From Paramarasmius palmivorus (lineage: Eukaryota > Basidiomycota > Agaricomycetes > Agaricales > Marasmiaceae): a stretch of 64,000 nt of DNA. The notes beneath the pieces were generated by a model. That model was not told where the DNA came from and did not search any database. It saw nothing but the letters and a program-made list of their open reading frames with translations. Each line of letters opens with the position of its first letter. The stretch's first letter is position 1. A program made the translations under genes and the position numbers. This document shows positions 12,371 through 23,171 of the stretch, one piece after another. The DNA is taken from the NCBI GenBank assembly GCA_037176845.1, contig JAYKXP010000071.1:62001-126000 (forward strand), in the 5' to 3' direction.

Positions 12371-13167
12371 CTATGGTAATAAAAATACGAGCTAACAAGT
12401 ACAAAATGAATTCGGGTTACGTCGCCACCTCCATGAACACGGCCGCGGTACATGTAACGTTAGGTTCAAATACCACCGCCAAAAGAGTTCACGGTACCTT
12501 TGTGTCCAAAACAGCAGCCTCTTTAGCATGGAAGATCACACCAAACACCCAGCATCTTCGTAGATCCTATCGAAAAGGTCAAATGTTTTGCGTGCAGCTT
12601 TGAGGGCGAATAAATTCGACCAGAAAGGTTTCCTGGCTTTGGCGCCGACAAGCACGCTGTATATGCGGCAGAAATATCTCGGAATATATCCAAAGATCCT
12701 CTTTGGGATTTCCACGCGAAAAGGCTGCGCAAAGATGAAGGCTTGTTTTCAGGCCCGTGCTTTCATTTGGCCGTACAAACATGGTTGAAATAAGCATGCA
12801 ATGTAGTCTTCATCTTCAGCGTCCGAATCGGGGAAGGATCATTGCTAGGATCGATGTGGGTCGATGTAAGATGTGTTTGCCCTTCGCATGCGCGTAGATA
12901 AGCTTGATACTAGTAAAGCATTCTCTTACAGGATACCTTGTACTGGCAGAGCGTGACCATGACAAGTAGAGCTGTACGCGGGCAGACGTCGGGAACGCAC
13001 ATCCGAGATCTTCGACCACGATGTCACGTCGTGGTCAAAGATCAACAGTGACCTAGGTCACCTGAGTCACGTCACATGTGACATCACTGCTAATGATCAC
13101 GTGTGCACACGTTGCATTCTGTCGCGTAAGTAGATCGCTGTCAGTTTCCTACTCTGTTTCCACCAGG
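12371..13167. other. Intergenic
   Basis: No gene is supported. Overlapping short frames on both strands near 12520-12800 have no domain and no splice structure. A palindromic cluster around 13000-13110 (CACGTCGTGG, GGTCACCTGAGTCACGTCAC, GATCACGTGTGCACACG) sits just upstream of the SET gene and could be regulatory. That is inference. Confidence 0.35.
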
Positions 13168-14332
13168 ATGAAAACCCGTAGTGCCTACCAGAAGGACGAC
13201 GACGAGCTTCAACAACTTGAGGAGGACCCCTCCGCATATACACCTTTATTTTCACAGTCCCCAGAGCCTCGTCCTCGTCCTCCGTTCTTCCAATATTTGC
13301 CTGTCGATGACCTTTGTTGTCCTAGAAGATCTCATGTCTACTTCGATAACCCACCAAAAATTGAAGTACCCACCCACCAAACGACACGCGCCTCAGGTTT
13401 TTTCCTTGATACCAGTCGATGTTGATTCAGAACTGAAGCAAGGAATTTGGATGGCATGGAACGAAATGTTATCCCCAAACAACAATGGATTTCCGATAGA
13501 TGAAGTTGTGCATCGGGCCGACAAGGCTGCTCTTCGTGTTGCATCGAGTACGCGTTTTCAGGAGTTCTTGACAAACAGATCTATCCCGCCGGACGATGGC
13601 TTGCAATTCGTTCAGTGGTAAGTCATCCTTTGATCATCATTGGCCTAATCATGATCAATTACAGGTGGTTCATGTCATATTCAGTGCTCTGCTTATTACG
13701 GAACGTAGTGTGCGGCTTCGACAGCGACCCCGGCCCGGAGCTGGAGAAAATGGACGTGGATTTTGTGTCGTTGCGTGTCGCGATATCGAACGAGGTGAAT
13801 ATCTGATGGAGCTCACAGGCACAACTTCTTGCGACCTGTCTACCAACGACAGAGATATTTGCCTCTTGCAAAGATGAACATTTCGCTGGGAAGAGATACC
13901 GTTATCTTCTAGCAGGCCCGACTCGCTTTATAAACCACAACTGCCGTCGTAATGTGGAGGTAATTCCTGTACACCCGGTATCTTCATATGGCTAACTTAA
14001 TGAACTTTCGTTAGTTTGTACGTATTTCAGAGACTGGAGGATTCATCGTCCAGGCCACAAGACAGATATTGAGCGGAGGAGAGATCCTCATTAACTATGG
14101 GAAATCTTATTTCGTCCCACAATGCCCCTGTGCTAGCTGCCGAAACCGAAGGGCTAATCACAGAAAAACAAGATCTACGTACACGCAATCCATGGTTAAG
14201 GATGCTGTGAATGTGAAGGGGACCCGTCGGAACTTGGCGGAGATCGCCGCAAGGCGAAGGGAGCACAGGCTCGTTCGGCAGGCAAAGAGGGCAGCCACCA
14301 AGCTCTCGTTGTCATATGTTGATAAAAGCTAA
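13168..14332 (+). pseudogene. SET-domain protein gene with frame disruptions
   Basis: SET proteins transfer methyl groups to lysines, mostly on histones. The start (MKTRSAYQ at 13168) opens an acidic, proline-rich N-terminus. The later exons carry a SET core: GENGRGFCVVACRDIERGEY (about 13740-13800), RFINHNCRRNVE (about 13925-13959, the NH.C AdoMet motif), then after an intron (13960-14014) ISETGGFIV, ILSGGEILINYG, YF and a post-SET-like CPCASC. The intron 13618-13684 is clear. Two joins are abnormal. Between about 13360 and 13430 the frame shifts by +1; only an implausible 34-nt intron would fix it. At about 13853-13860 a one-base shift separates STNDRD from FASCKDEHF, with no possible intron. 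Either the gene is decaying or there are sequence errors. Confidence 0.75.
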
Positions 14333-14818
14333 GATCTCTCGTCAGAGATGTATACCGTCGCGTTGCTCTGTAACGTCTGGTTGTGGAAGACGTTTAGAAA
14401 ACTTGATACACTAGGCAGTCTGCACTATAAAATCTAAAGGACCCAATAGTAAACACACAAGGGTCCCTGTCCAGGTGCTTGACCGTGAAGCCAATTATCC
14501 TTCAACGCGTCACAGTCAACTCTGAATTCATATCCCCGTGTCAGCTCTATCTAGAAATAGTCGCTTCAAACTCCAAGTCCAAGATAACACGACTTTCGTC
14601 AGAGTCCTAAAAAAAGATTGTACTTATCACTGGCGCAACCAACGGACTCAGATTTGACCCAGTCAAGTTATTGGCAGAGAAGGGTTATAAAGTGTGTAAC
14701 CGAACGTTGAGTTGATCCGAGGGGAAAATTTGAAAGGAGAGGGCGTAGCGTATTTGTGGTCTTTTTCGTGAACCATAGCTTCACGGTTGAAAAATGAAAC
14801 GATTGACGTTCGGATCAT
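14333..14818. pseudogene. Flank repeat copy 4 with decayed SDR 5' end
   Basis: The stretch 14480-14760 resembles the duplicated flanks at 6.3, 9.2 and 12.2 kb. At 14613-14700 the plus strand reads KIVLITGATNG, then VKLLAEKGYKV, and stops at about 14710. That is the classic SDR Rossmann start (the TGA.NG NAD(P) motif), but the glycine expected after NG is replaced (NGLRF instead of NGIGF) and the rest of the enzyme is missing. It is a non-functional N-terminal fragment. Confidence 0.7.
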
Positions 14819-14911
14819 GCATTAAGGGGGAATCGAACCCCCGGCGGGTCGAAGCTGACACGCAATCTCACTATATGGCAACGACCCAGGTTACCACTAC
14901 CCCATTAATGC
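14819..14911 (-). tRNA. tRNA-Gly (GCC), with 23-nt intron
   Basis: On the minus strand: acceptor GCATTAA/TTAATGC, D arm GGGT-AGTGGTA-ACCT, anticodon stem GGTCG/CGACC with loop TT-GCC-A, and T arm GGGGG-TTCGATT-CCCCC. A 23-nt intron sits after the base 3' to the anticodon. The mature sequence is the same as in the genes at 16315 and 17134 apart from one T-arm base. It lies 126 bp from the divergently transcribed MPDU1-like gene. Confidence 0.93.
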
Positions 14912-15036
14912 CTTGCAACCACGAGGCCCACAATGAATCTCAACCCATTTCCATCGGCCAGAACACGTGAGCGCCGCGACACGTTGAACATCGACGGTCG
15001 TCTGCGTTTTCTTTTCCTATAACCGCTACCACCAAG

Positions 15037-16078
15037 ATGACGAGTATAACGAGAAATTTGCCATGGTTTATTAGAGATTTAGGTGTATCCATTGTTGGCG
15101 AGGTGTGTTGTCTTTCTTTTTCTTTTCTTTTCATATTTGCTAATACGCTCGCCAGAAATGCTACACATCGCTCATCGAAAACCTCAACCTTTCCGACATT
15201 GAATGTATCAAATATTCCATCTCAAAAGGCCTAGGAATAGGCATCGTAGTCGGAGGCTCTATCATGAAAGTCCCTCAGCTACTATTGAGTGCGTGTCCCA
15301 ATTCCTAGTCTCACCGCCAACGACTGACACACTTTCCACAGTCCTCAACTCCCACTCCGCCTCAGGCCTCTCCCTACCTTCCTACATCCTCGAAACCCTC
15401 GCATACGCCATAACCCTCTCCTACTCCTACCGAAACCAATTCCCCTTCTCCACATACGGCGAAAACCTCTTCCTCACCATCCAAAACGTCATCATCACCC
15501 TTCTCATCATCGTATACACCCCTTCTCACCCCCTACGCCAAAAATCCACCTCCTCCAAATCCACGCAAGTCATCACCACAGCTCTCGGTATGGCCGTAAC
15601 GGGTATCGCATTAGCCACTGTGCCTTTAAGCACGTTATCACCTCTACAACTCCTCACTCTACCGCTATCGTTGTCGAGCAAGCTTCCGCAGATCCACCAG
15701 AACTACCGCGCACGTTCGACGGGTCAGCTTAGCGCTTTTGCGGTGTTTTCTCAGATTCTGGGCTGTGCAGCAAGGTTGTTTACCTCCCTTGGGGAAGTCG
15801 ACGACGGAGGAGTCTTAGCGGCTGGATTTGCTTTGGCCTTAGTTCTGAACGTCGTTCTGGGGGTACAGGTGGCGGTGTACTGGGGTCAGGGAGTTGCTGT
15901 GGAGAAGAAAGAGGTTATCGAGTTACAGGAGAGAGAGAAACCGTACACGCAAGACCAACCATACGCAACACAGACCCAGACGCAAACGCAGACACCATAC
16001 GCTCAACCGGCGATACATCACCGTGTGGCTACGCCGCCGCCTCAAGGAGGAAGGAAGTGGGCTAGAAAGGTGGATTGA
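15037..16078 (+). CDS. MPDU1-like PQ-loop protein (311 aa)
   Basis: MPDU1 (Lec35) homologs are ER membrane proteins needed to use dolichol-phosphate mannose and glucose in N-glycan and GPI assembly. Three exons (15037-15102, 15156-15288, 15342-16078) give 311 aa. After a short N-terminus ending LSDIECIKYSISKGLG comes the first PQ loop (GGSIMKVPQLLLI, then S..GLS). A second copy of the motif follows (LSSKLPQIHQNYRARSTGQLS), each flanked by hydrophobic helices, seven in all as far as can be judged. The tail is polar with a QTQTQTQT run and a basic GGRKWARK end. The order and spacing of the PQ loops fit MPDU1 better than lysosomal cystinosin-type PQ-loop proteins. It appears intact. Confidence 0.88.
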
Positions 16079-16284
16079 GTGGTTCCTTTTTTCGTTAAAG
16101 TTTAAAAACCTTATTCATTGTTCGTTTTTTGGGTACACTCCTTTTTATTCGTCGTGATGGTGGTGGACGTCGTATTCTATTATATTCTATCTACTTTACA
16201 CGATACATACATGTAGTCGATATCTCAGATCGTATAAATGTTTCTTCTCTGACTATCGCTGGACAGTGTATGTGTAGGTCTGAT

Positions 16285-17060
16285 CAGAGGCATAAATTAA
16301 GGGAAGTCAGTGTCGCATTAATGGGGTAGTGGTAACCTGGGTCGTTGCCATTGAAGTGCACGGTTGTCAGCTTCGACCCGCCGGGGGTTCGATTCCCTCT
16401 TAATGCACTAAGTGTAGCAGAGGTCTTTTTGTGGCCCAACACAAAGTCAACTAGTCAGTGCTAGCGGATATTAGAGGAACCTCTGAAGTCAAGTCTGAAG
16501 TCATTCATTCATACCACAGATTAAGCGCTCATGATCACAATTGACGCCAGTTTTCTTAACCCTTTTCAATTCTTGCTTTGAAGCATAATCTTGTCTTGTC
16601 ATTCAACTTTAGAGTCACAAGCTGCGCGGTTCTAGTTTGAAGTCTTGAGAGTTAGCACCGTGTCATAACTAATGCTGATCCCCGCGAAGCTCGTAGCCAA
16701 ATATCCTTTGGTATGTAGAACGCTATTCAAGAATTCCAGTGAATTTCATGACAAAGTTAAACTTGGGCATCGTCACGGTATGAATCATTCCGCACATACT
16801 ACTACTAAAAAGCATCTTCGTATGTAGGTGGCAAACCACGATGCCCAGGTCTTCAACCGCTATCTTGATGTCTCTCTTCTTCGCCCGGGCTGATATCATC
16901 TACGAAAAAACAAGCGTTATCATTCTACACTTTACCAAAAACTTGAAGATAACACGATAAACCTACCAACATCCAACAACTCAGGTTCAGGTTCAGGTTC
17001 ATGTTCTCCCCGATACGATGTTTCCTGCAAGCTTGCTCTTGGATTATGCAAAGAACTCGC
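16285..17060. repeat. Segmental duplication, unit 1 (tRNA-Gly plus truncated GH76-like tail)
   Basis: This unit is parallel to 17105-17815. Both begin GATCAG...AATTAAGGGAAG.CAGTGTCGCATTAATGG, contain a tRNA-Gly, then share blocks such as ACATACCACAGATTA.GCG, TTCAATTCTTGCTTTGAAGCA and GCATCTTCGTATGTAGGTGGCAAACCACGA, and end in sequence homologous to the C-terminus of the GH76-like gene. In unit 1 that tail (about 16950-17050, minus strand, reading SSLHNPR, EHEPEPEPELLDVG) is a truncated orphan. Confidence 0.8.
16315..16406 (+). tRNA. tRNA-Gly (GCC), with 22-nt intron
   Basis: Cloverleaf as in the copy at 14819, here on the plus strand: GCATTAA acceptor, TT-GCC-A anticodon loop, T arm GGGGG-TTCGATT-CCCTC (one G-U pair). 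The 22-nt intron after the anticodon differs almost completely from the introns of the other two copies. Confidence 0.93.
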
Positions 17061-17104
17061 TGGCACTGCCGAACGTTTGTTCTCTGGGTAGCATACGCTT
17101 GATC

Positions 17105-17815
17105 AGGGACATGAATTAAGGGAAGACAGTGTCGCATTAATGGGGTAGTGGTAACCTGGGTCGTTGCCATTCTCCGTGAATCGTTGATAGCTTCGACCCG
17201 CCGGGGGTTCGATTCCCTCTTAATGCACTTAGCCTCTATGGTAATCTTCCCGTAGCTTTTTGATTGTGTCCATGGCCCAATACAGTGATAACGATCTCTG
17301 TGGTCTCCGAGGAACCTCTGAATGCTCCAGATATACGGGCACGAGGAGTCGTTCAATTACATACCACAGATTACGCGAAGTGACGCCGGTTTTCTTAAGC
17401 TTCGCCCCGTTCAATTCTTGCTTTGAAGCACGAATCCGTACATAAACTTGGGGAGTTGCATGGATCGCAAGGTGCGCGCTTTCTAGTCTGGATTCCCAGG
17501 ACTCGGATTAGCAAGTGCCGGTGCAGTACCTTTCAACATATGAATCCTTCTGCACATACTACTACAAAGCATCTTCGTATGTAGGTGGCAAACCACGACG
17601 TCCAGGCCTCCAACCACTATCTTGATGTCTCTCTTCTTCACCAATATCATCTTTGGAACAACTAGCGTTATTCTACGCTTTACCAAAAAATATCACAATA
17701 AACCTACCAACAGCATGTTGAACACCCAACAATTCAGGTTCAGGTTCATGTTCTTCTCGATACGATGGTTCCTGCAAGCTTGCCACTCTCGGATTATGCA
17801 AAGAACTCGCCACCG
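17105..17815. repeat. Segmental duplication, unit 2
   Basis: The partner of 16285-17060. It includes tRNA-Gly 17134-17226 and runs into the genuine 3' end of the GH76-like gene, so this unit is probably the parental one. Identity is patchy, with several indels, pointing to an old event. Confidence 0.8.
17134..17226 (+). tRNA. tRNA-Gly (GCC), with 23-nt intron
   Basis: The exon halves are identical to the gene at 16315-16406, with the same 5' flank (GACAGTGTC directly before the gene). The 23-nt intron is unrelated in sequence to that of its neighbour. Confidence 0.93.
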
Positions 17816-20045
17816 CGCGACCTTTGCTTCCCCCTGACTTTGGTTCCACATCCGCGGCATCTAGCATAAACGGGGCAGTAGACGCCTCCTGCGGTACCAC
17901 GGTTCTTCGACGACGTCGCCAACAAATTAACCCAACGGCCAATAATACAAGAGCACCCAGAGCACCTATGACACCGCCTACAATACCGCCTGTATTCACT
18001 CCATGAGGTGTGTCTGAGGCATCGGTGTTGGTTGGCTCAGAGACCAAAGATGAGGTTGTCGTAGTATCCAGCCCAGGGATTTCTGGAAGACCAATGGCTG
18101 CTATCAACCCGTAGCAAGCTGAGAGTTGATGTTGCAATTCAAAAGATGTTGCTGGAGGACCTGTCCATTTTCCGTACATGTTGCTGTTTGGTAGCCTCGC
18201 TTGGGTGAGTATCGCGTTGTACTATAAAATAAAACGATAAGTGTCTGTGCAGTAAACGGAGATTGAGGTGTGTACCTGGACGGATATAAACTTTTCCAGG
18301 TAGGTGTGTACGTCGCGCAGCGTTGAGAGCCTGAGGTGCTGATAAGCCGACAATAGGCTATATACGAATTCACCGGGTGTTTCGTCGTCTGTATCTGTGT
18401 GAGTTCTTGTGGAGCAACTAAACACAGAAATAGCGGCACCTATTACACCGGAGTCGCTCACCCAAGGTCCCTCGAGTTGGTCGTTTGTCCCGGTAATGGA
18501 TGCTAAAGTAAGATTCCTGATCCTGGAATACGCCGTTAGCCAATGGCTGAGCGGTAAGAAGCACAGAGGGTCATTACAGCTGTTCCTCGATAGTCGCGTT
18601 TTCTGCCGTTTTGGCTAGGACGGAAACAGCCTCTATAACGATACCAGTAGTCTTGGGATCTTGGAAACCTACTTCAGCGCCATCGCAAGGTTTGGACCAG
18701 TTAACAGGAACCATGAGATTCTCCCATAATAGTCCGTCTTTAATAAAGTTGAACGACTCTTCAGCAGCTTGTACATGTGTCGTATCCTTGATTGAGTCTG
18801 CGAGAGATGCAGAGACTCTGAACATCATGTACTGTAACTTAGTAGGAGATTGACAATCGCTGTGACTTCAGACGTACTTGAGGTACAGTCTATAAAGAAG
18901 ATCAGCTACAGCGCAGAAGAGTAGATGAAGGGTTACTATACGCGTTAGCGTAAGGCATGAACCATAACGTATCATGTTGATGGGCCTTTCGTAGTTTTGT
19001 TAGTCTAAGCATCGGATCACATTAAGTATAGGGCAACGCACGCCGTATCCGTCCAACACTCCTCCAGTCCAAATGAACCATTCATCTTATAAGGGTCATT
19101 TTTAGTGTCTGTATAATGATGATACACGCCGGGGTGTTTGGTGTGTTTGGAGCACGACTGCCAACACCCAAAATCGCGACGTTCGGATCCGTAAGATCTC
19201 CGGGAATCCTCCGAAGGTGATAGTGCCCCAGTATGACGAAATGAATGATGCAGTTCACCTTCAGCGCACATGAAGCTCTTCTGCCAGCGACCCAATGTCG
19301 CTTCCGAGATGGTCTGATTTCGAGCATATTCCCAAGCAGAGTCAGAAAGGCTCAGAAAAGTTCCGTTGTTATAAGCCAAAAACGTTTGGTACGCAGCCGA
19401 TGCATACAAGCTAGAGATGATCCGTCAATCTTGGTAAGTATTCGTCCGAAATTTACGACCTACAGAAAATAATCGACCTGGATTCTCAGCAGTGTCAATC
19501 GTGGATTAAGGATCGGAGAGCCGAGAAACAGACGTTTGTAAAATTCCTGCCAGAGATACGTTGTGAGTAGCTATTCAGGAAACCAGAAAACAAGGCTTCG
19601 TACGGTAAATTCGAAAGGCCACCGATGCCCTGCAACCCCCGTCGATCAAAATACTTGGTCACTGTCTCCTGATATCTTGTTTGATTCGATATTCTGTCAA
19701 ACGTCGAGAGCTGTAGATGAAGTGTTGCAGCGTTCCATATGCCTCGACCTTGTCCGTCTATGGTTTCGTGCATCAGTAGTCAATCACATCGGGAAGCCTT
19801 GAAGTAGTTACCTGGCAGATTCAGTTCTGAGTCAAGCTTCGAGACAGCGATATCCAAAGCGTTTGCTGCGATTTCGATCCTTTCTTGTCGGGAAAGTGTG
19901 ACATTCGTTTCCTTAAACAGATCTTGTTAGAGAGCTCTTATGGCGGATCTTTTAGTCGATATACCTTCCATCCCGGAGATGGTACAAGAGACTGTGCATT
20001 AACCAGGAGAGCGATGCAAAGAGAGCAGAGGAAAAGAAAGAGCAT
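17673..20045 (-). CDS. GH76-like secreted/membrane-anchored glycosidase-family protein
   Basis: This resembles Agaricomycete proteins annotated as glycoside hydrolase family 76 (alpha-1,6-mannanase-type six-hairpin fold) with a C-terminal membrane anchor. Start 20045 gives a signal peptide (MLFLFLCSLCIALLVNAQ). Recognisable pieces in order are GQGRGIWNAATLHLQL and NQTRYQETVTKYFD (exon from 19757), YASAAYQTFLAYNNGTFL and AWEYARNQTIS (about 19300-19410), LTDPNVAILGVG (about 19190), FRVSASLAD and QAAEESFNFIK (about 18760-18850), GPWVSDSGVIGAA, SAYQHLRLST, and MYGKWTGPPATSFEL. A TM helix follows at about 17900-18000 (GGIVGGVIGALGALVLLAVG) with WRRRRR, then a cytoplasmic tail. About ten introns are needed. 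The joins at 19420-19604 require exons as short as 13-14 nt, and the intron at about 18855-19150 is long, so the model is approximate. An active site cannot be confirmed. Confidence 0.75.
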
Positions 20046-21364
20046 GGGGAGCCCCACCGTGGCAGAGTGGTATTGGGCTTAAAAGGGCGAGATACATTTG
20101 ACCGCATGTCGGTTGCAATATTAAGATTCGAGGCTGTTAAATCATTCGTTGAACATCAACAAGAACCTGATGAATAGCCTGCCTGAGAAGTTCAAGTTTA
20201 GGTTTCGAATCCCATGAGTATACACCTGACCGTTTGATTCTGCCACTGGCTTACTATCGTTTTTCGAGCCGTATCCATTCAAGAACGTATCCAGCGAGCG
20301 ATTGGGTGAAAATACATATGCTACTATTTAGAATATCAGTATCTGATTCTACAGCAACCAAACAGGAGAAGAACATAACTCGTTACTCATCTTCTGCGAC
20401 ACCATCGCGACGGGATCATCGAGTCGTATTCGGTTCAAACACGGTGGCACTTGTGTTGAATGTGAATGAGCTCTGGTTTGATCAGGCCTCCGACGTACCT
20501 CAAGGACAAGTATCTCCCCATGGGGCCATCGTCGAAACAAGATTGCTGCTTCAATTCTTCAATCATTTATGGTGCGAAAGGATGTGTAAGAAAAGACAGA
20601 TGACAATCGGGGATGTTCGAAGATATTGAAACGAATGAAAATGGCTCAAATTCCTAGCATTGAGTACTGTAGAGGAAAATGACATTGATAAAGGCAAGAA
20701 ACTAGCTATAGGCTTTTGTCATCGCGCAAGGCGTGGGATAAGACACGTGCTGGATTACGCGTGATGTAAATTTTTGAATCCTTCTTCGGAGCGGCACCCG
20801 TCTCCTCCTCCTCCGCTACCTCAGCCTGGTCCTTTCTGAATTTCGCCTTCCAGAATGCTCGCTCTGGCTCAAACCCGGACTGAAATCACGTATTTCTGCT
20901 GCGGAATACACATTGTCTAACGAGATATATCAGGTTAGCCATCGACACTTTTGCCCTTTGCCCAGGTCATGCTGAACACTCGGTTAAATTTCCAAGGCAG
21001 ACACGCGCAGTCCAATAGTTGAACGTCGTTCCGAGTCGTAGGAGTGCAACAGCTCAAGTTGAGCATTCGAGAATTCGCGTTCGAAGGACCGCCAGTTTTC
21101 AGATTTCTCTGATGGTTCAAAATTCGCGACTGTTGTACGTTCGGACTTCTGGCTTCGTCATTTTCTGCATACTCACGAACGCAGAACTGAAACAGGAACG
21201 CCCCGAGAATACCTCCGCTGCAGGGTCAAATAAGCCGCTCAGAACTACTATCTACTGCGGGTATGCATAGAACCATCATGATCCCAAAATTCATCTATCA
21301 AGGAAAGCTGAAGCGCAGCAAGTCCAGGCAATACATATTACACATCACACATTCAACTCCTGGG
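20046..21364. other. Intergenic with an orphan exon-like fragment
   Basis: No complete gene is supported. On the minus strand at about 20705-20885, after a good acceptor (GTGATTTCAG), a frame reads PERAFWKAKFRKDQAEVAEE, then APKKDSKIYITRNPARVLSH, and stops. It looks like a real terminal exon, but no upstream exon of the same gene could be joined, so it may be a fragment. The rest shows nothing. Confidence 0.4.
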
Positions 21365-21370
21365 TATAAA
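21365..21370 (+). promoter_or_regulatory. TATA box of PLP-enzyme copy 1
   Basis: TATAAAGCC lies 33 bp before the start codon. The same string (TATAAAGCC) occurs 60 bp before the start of copy 2 at 28531, inside homologous upstream sequence. Confidence 0.5.
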
Positions 21371-21402
21371 GCCCAAAGCCCAAAGTTTAGCGGTCAACAG
21401 AC

Positions 21403-23171
21403 ATGGCACCTAAACTTCGAGCAACTGATCTCATCCACGGCGATGCGCTTCTCAATCGCGATGATAGGCCGGATGTGACTCCGCCTATTTCCGTGTCGAC
21501 CAGTACGTGCCTGTTTCCACTGTTGTCTCTCTGAATGACTGACCTCCGAAACACAGCATTCCGCGTAAACCCCGACCCAGACGCTCCAGGATATCAAGAC
21601 GATGACCCACGCAACCCATCCCGACACGTATATTCGAGGTATACTCAGGACATCTCAACGAGGGCCGAGCATGTTCTTAGCAAGATTAATGTTAGTTTCT
21701 TCGCTCCTTCCTTCTTTTCCTTTCCAGTAAACCATCAGCTAACTGGGATCCTTTTCCAGGACGGCTACGCAATGACATTCGCGTCTGGTCTTGCTGCGTC
21801 TTACGCTGTCATGGTCCAATACAAACCCAAGCGCTTGGCCATCACGGGAGGATACTGGGGGATCTATCAGACTGTACAAGCGTATTCAAAGGCCAAGGAC
21901 GAGGAAGTTAAAGTGATTGACCTTGATGCGGAGTATGAACCTGGGGATGTGGTTTGGCTGGAGACGCCTGTGAATCCTACCGGTGAATGCAGGTGAGTGA
22001 CTGTCTTTGTCCTTTGAGCCAATGTGAATGACGTGCTTTGGGTAGGGATATTGCGTACTATGCGGAAAAGGTATGCAACGAGCATGGAGCTCCTCAGGCC
22101 TGCGATGCCTAACGAAGCCTTTATGTTTGATAGATCCACAAAGTCGGCGGAAAACTCATCGTTGACTCTACTTTGGCACCTCCTCCGCTTCAGTATCCGT
22201 TTGAGTTTGGTGCAGATTGGTGGGTTCCTAAAACGTTGCCTTCAGGTTGTCAAAAACTAAACTAACCTCAAGCGTCATCCATTCCGGAACCAAGTACTTT
22301 GGCGGTCATTGCGACCTCCTCTGCGGAGTTGTCATTGTCAAAACAGAAGCAGAGTGGAAGACGGTTCGTGCTTTTCATTTCCCTACAACAAAAGAATCTA
22401 AATCGTACCCCAAAGCTCCTACACGACCGAACCTACATGGGAACAATGATAGGTTCATTGGAAGCTTGGCTCCTCTTACGTTCTCTACGTACTCTTCACC
22501 TAAGGATCGCACGACAATCCGAGAATGCTACAAAGCTTGTAGAGTGGTTCAAACTGGTCATCGAGAACACGGCTTCCGGGCAAGATTATGACGGTGTACC
22601 CGCGGGGTTGTTGACGAAGGTACTGCACTCGTCTGTGCAGGGAGTTGACAAAAGAGGTTTCGATCCAAAGTGGGTGGTGATAAATGCCATACTGACGGTA
22701 CTGTAATGCTAATCACCAACGGTTATGGATAGGTCGCAGCTGAAGAACGGCTGGAACGCGACGTTTTCGATTCATGTACGTGGTTCTCCTAAACTGATCG
22801 AATGAGCCCTTGCTGATACATACCACGCTATAGCTCTCCGACGTAGTATACGCGAAGAACCTTCCATGTTGCACTCAGTACTTCCTTGTGAGTTGCAATC
22901 CTTTAAGCCCGTTCTTTTACTTACTCCAAGTCTAGCCGGCGACTAGTTTCGGAGGAGTAGAGTCTATAATCGGATGGCGTGCTCGAGTTGCCCCCGGGGA
23001 GAACCCTTTGTTGGTTCAGCTCAGTGTGGGCTGTGAGGATTTTGATGTAAGTCAATGTCGTACAGTGGTTTCTGTAACATCGGTTCACCGGTCCGTATAT
23101 AGGAACTGAAAGACGACTTGAGGGATGCTTTCAAGAAGGTCGTGGAGATTGGTAAGAAGGCCAAAGACTGA
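21403..23171 (+). CDS. Cystathionine gamma-synthase-like PLP enzyme, copy 1 (399 aa)
   Basis: This is a member of the Cys/Met-metabolism PLP family (trans-sulfuration fold: cystathionine synthases, lyases and homologs). Eleven exons (21403-21502, 21557-21690, 21760-21992, 22046-22070, 22134-22219, 22273-22363, 22416-22669, 22733-22775, 22834-22887, 22936-23046, 23103-23171) join to 399 aa. Motifs: LIHGDALLNRDDRPDVTPPI at the N-terminus, [25 protein letters not shown] (the ESP.NP-type aspartate/asparagine region), [21 protein letters not shown], and the PLP-lysine motif [11 protein letters not shown]-terminal LSVGCEDFDELKDDL matches the family end. Substrate is not predictable. Two introns found in the paralog at 28596 are absent here. 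Confidence 0.9.

Noticed and set aside
13387..13430. 34-nt intron that would fix the first SET-gene frame shift
   Set aside because: It has GT...AG ends and restores frame, but it is shorter than the other introns here and its donor (GTTTTT) is poor; left as an open alternative rather than annotated.
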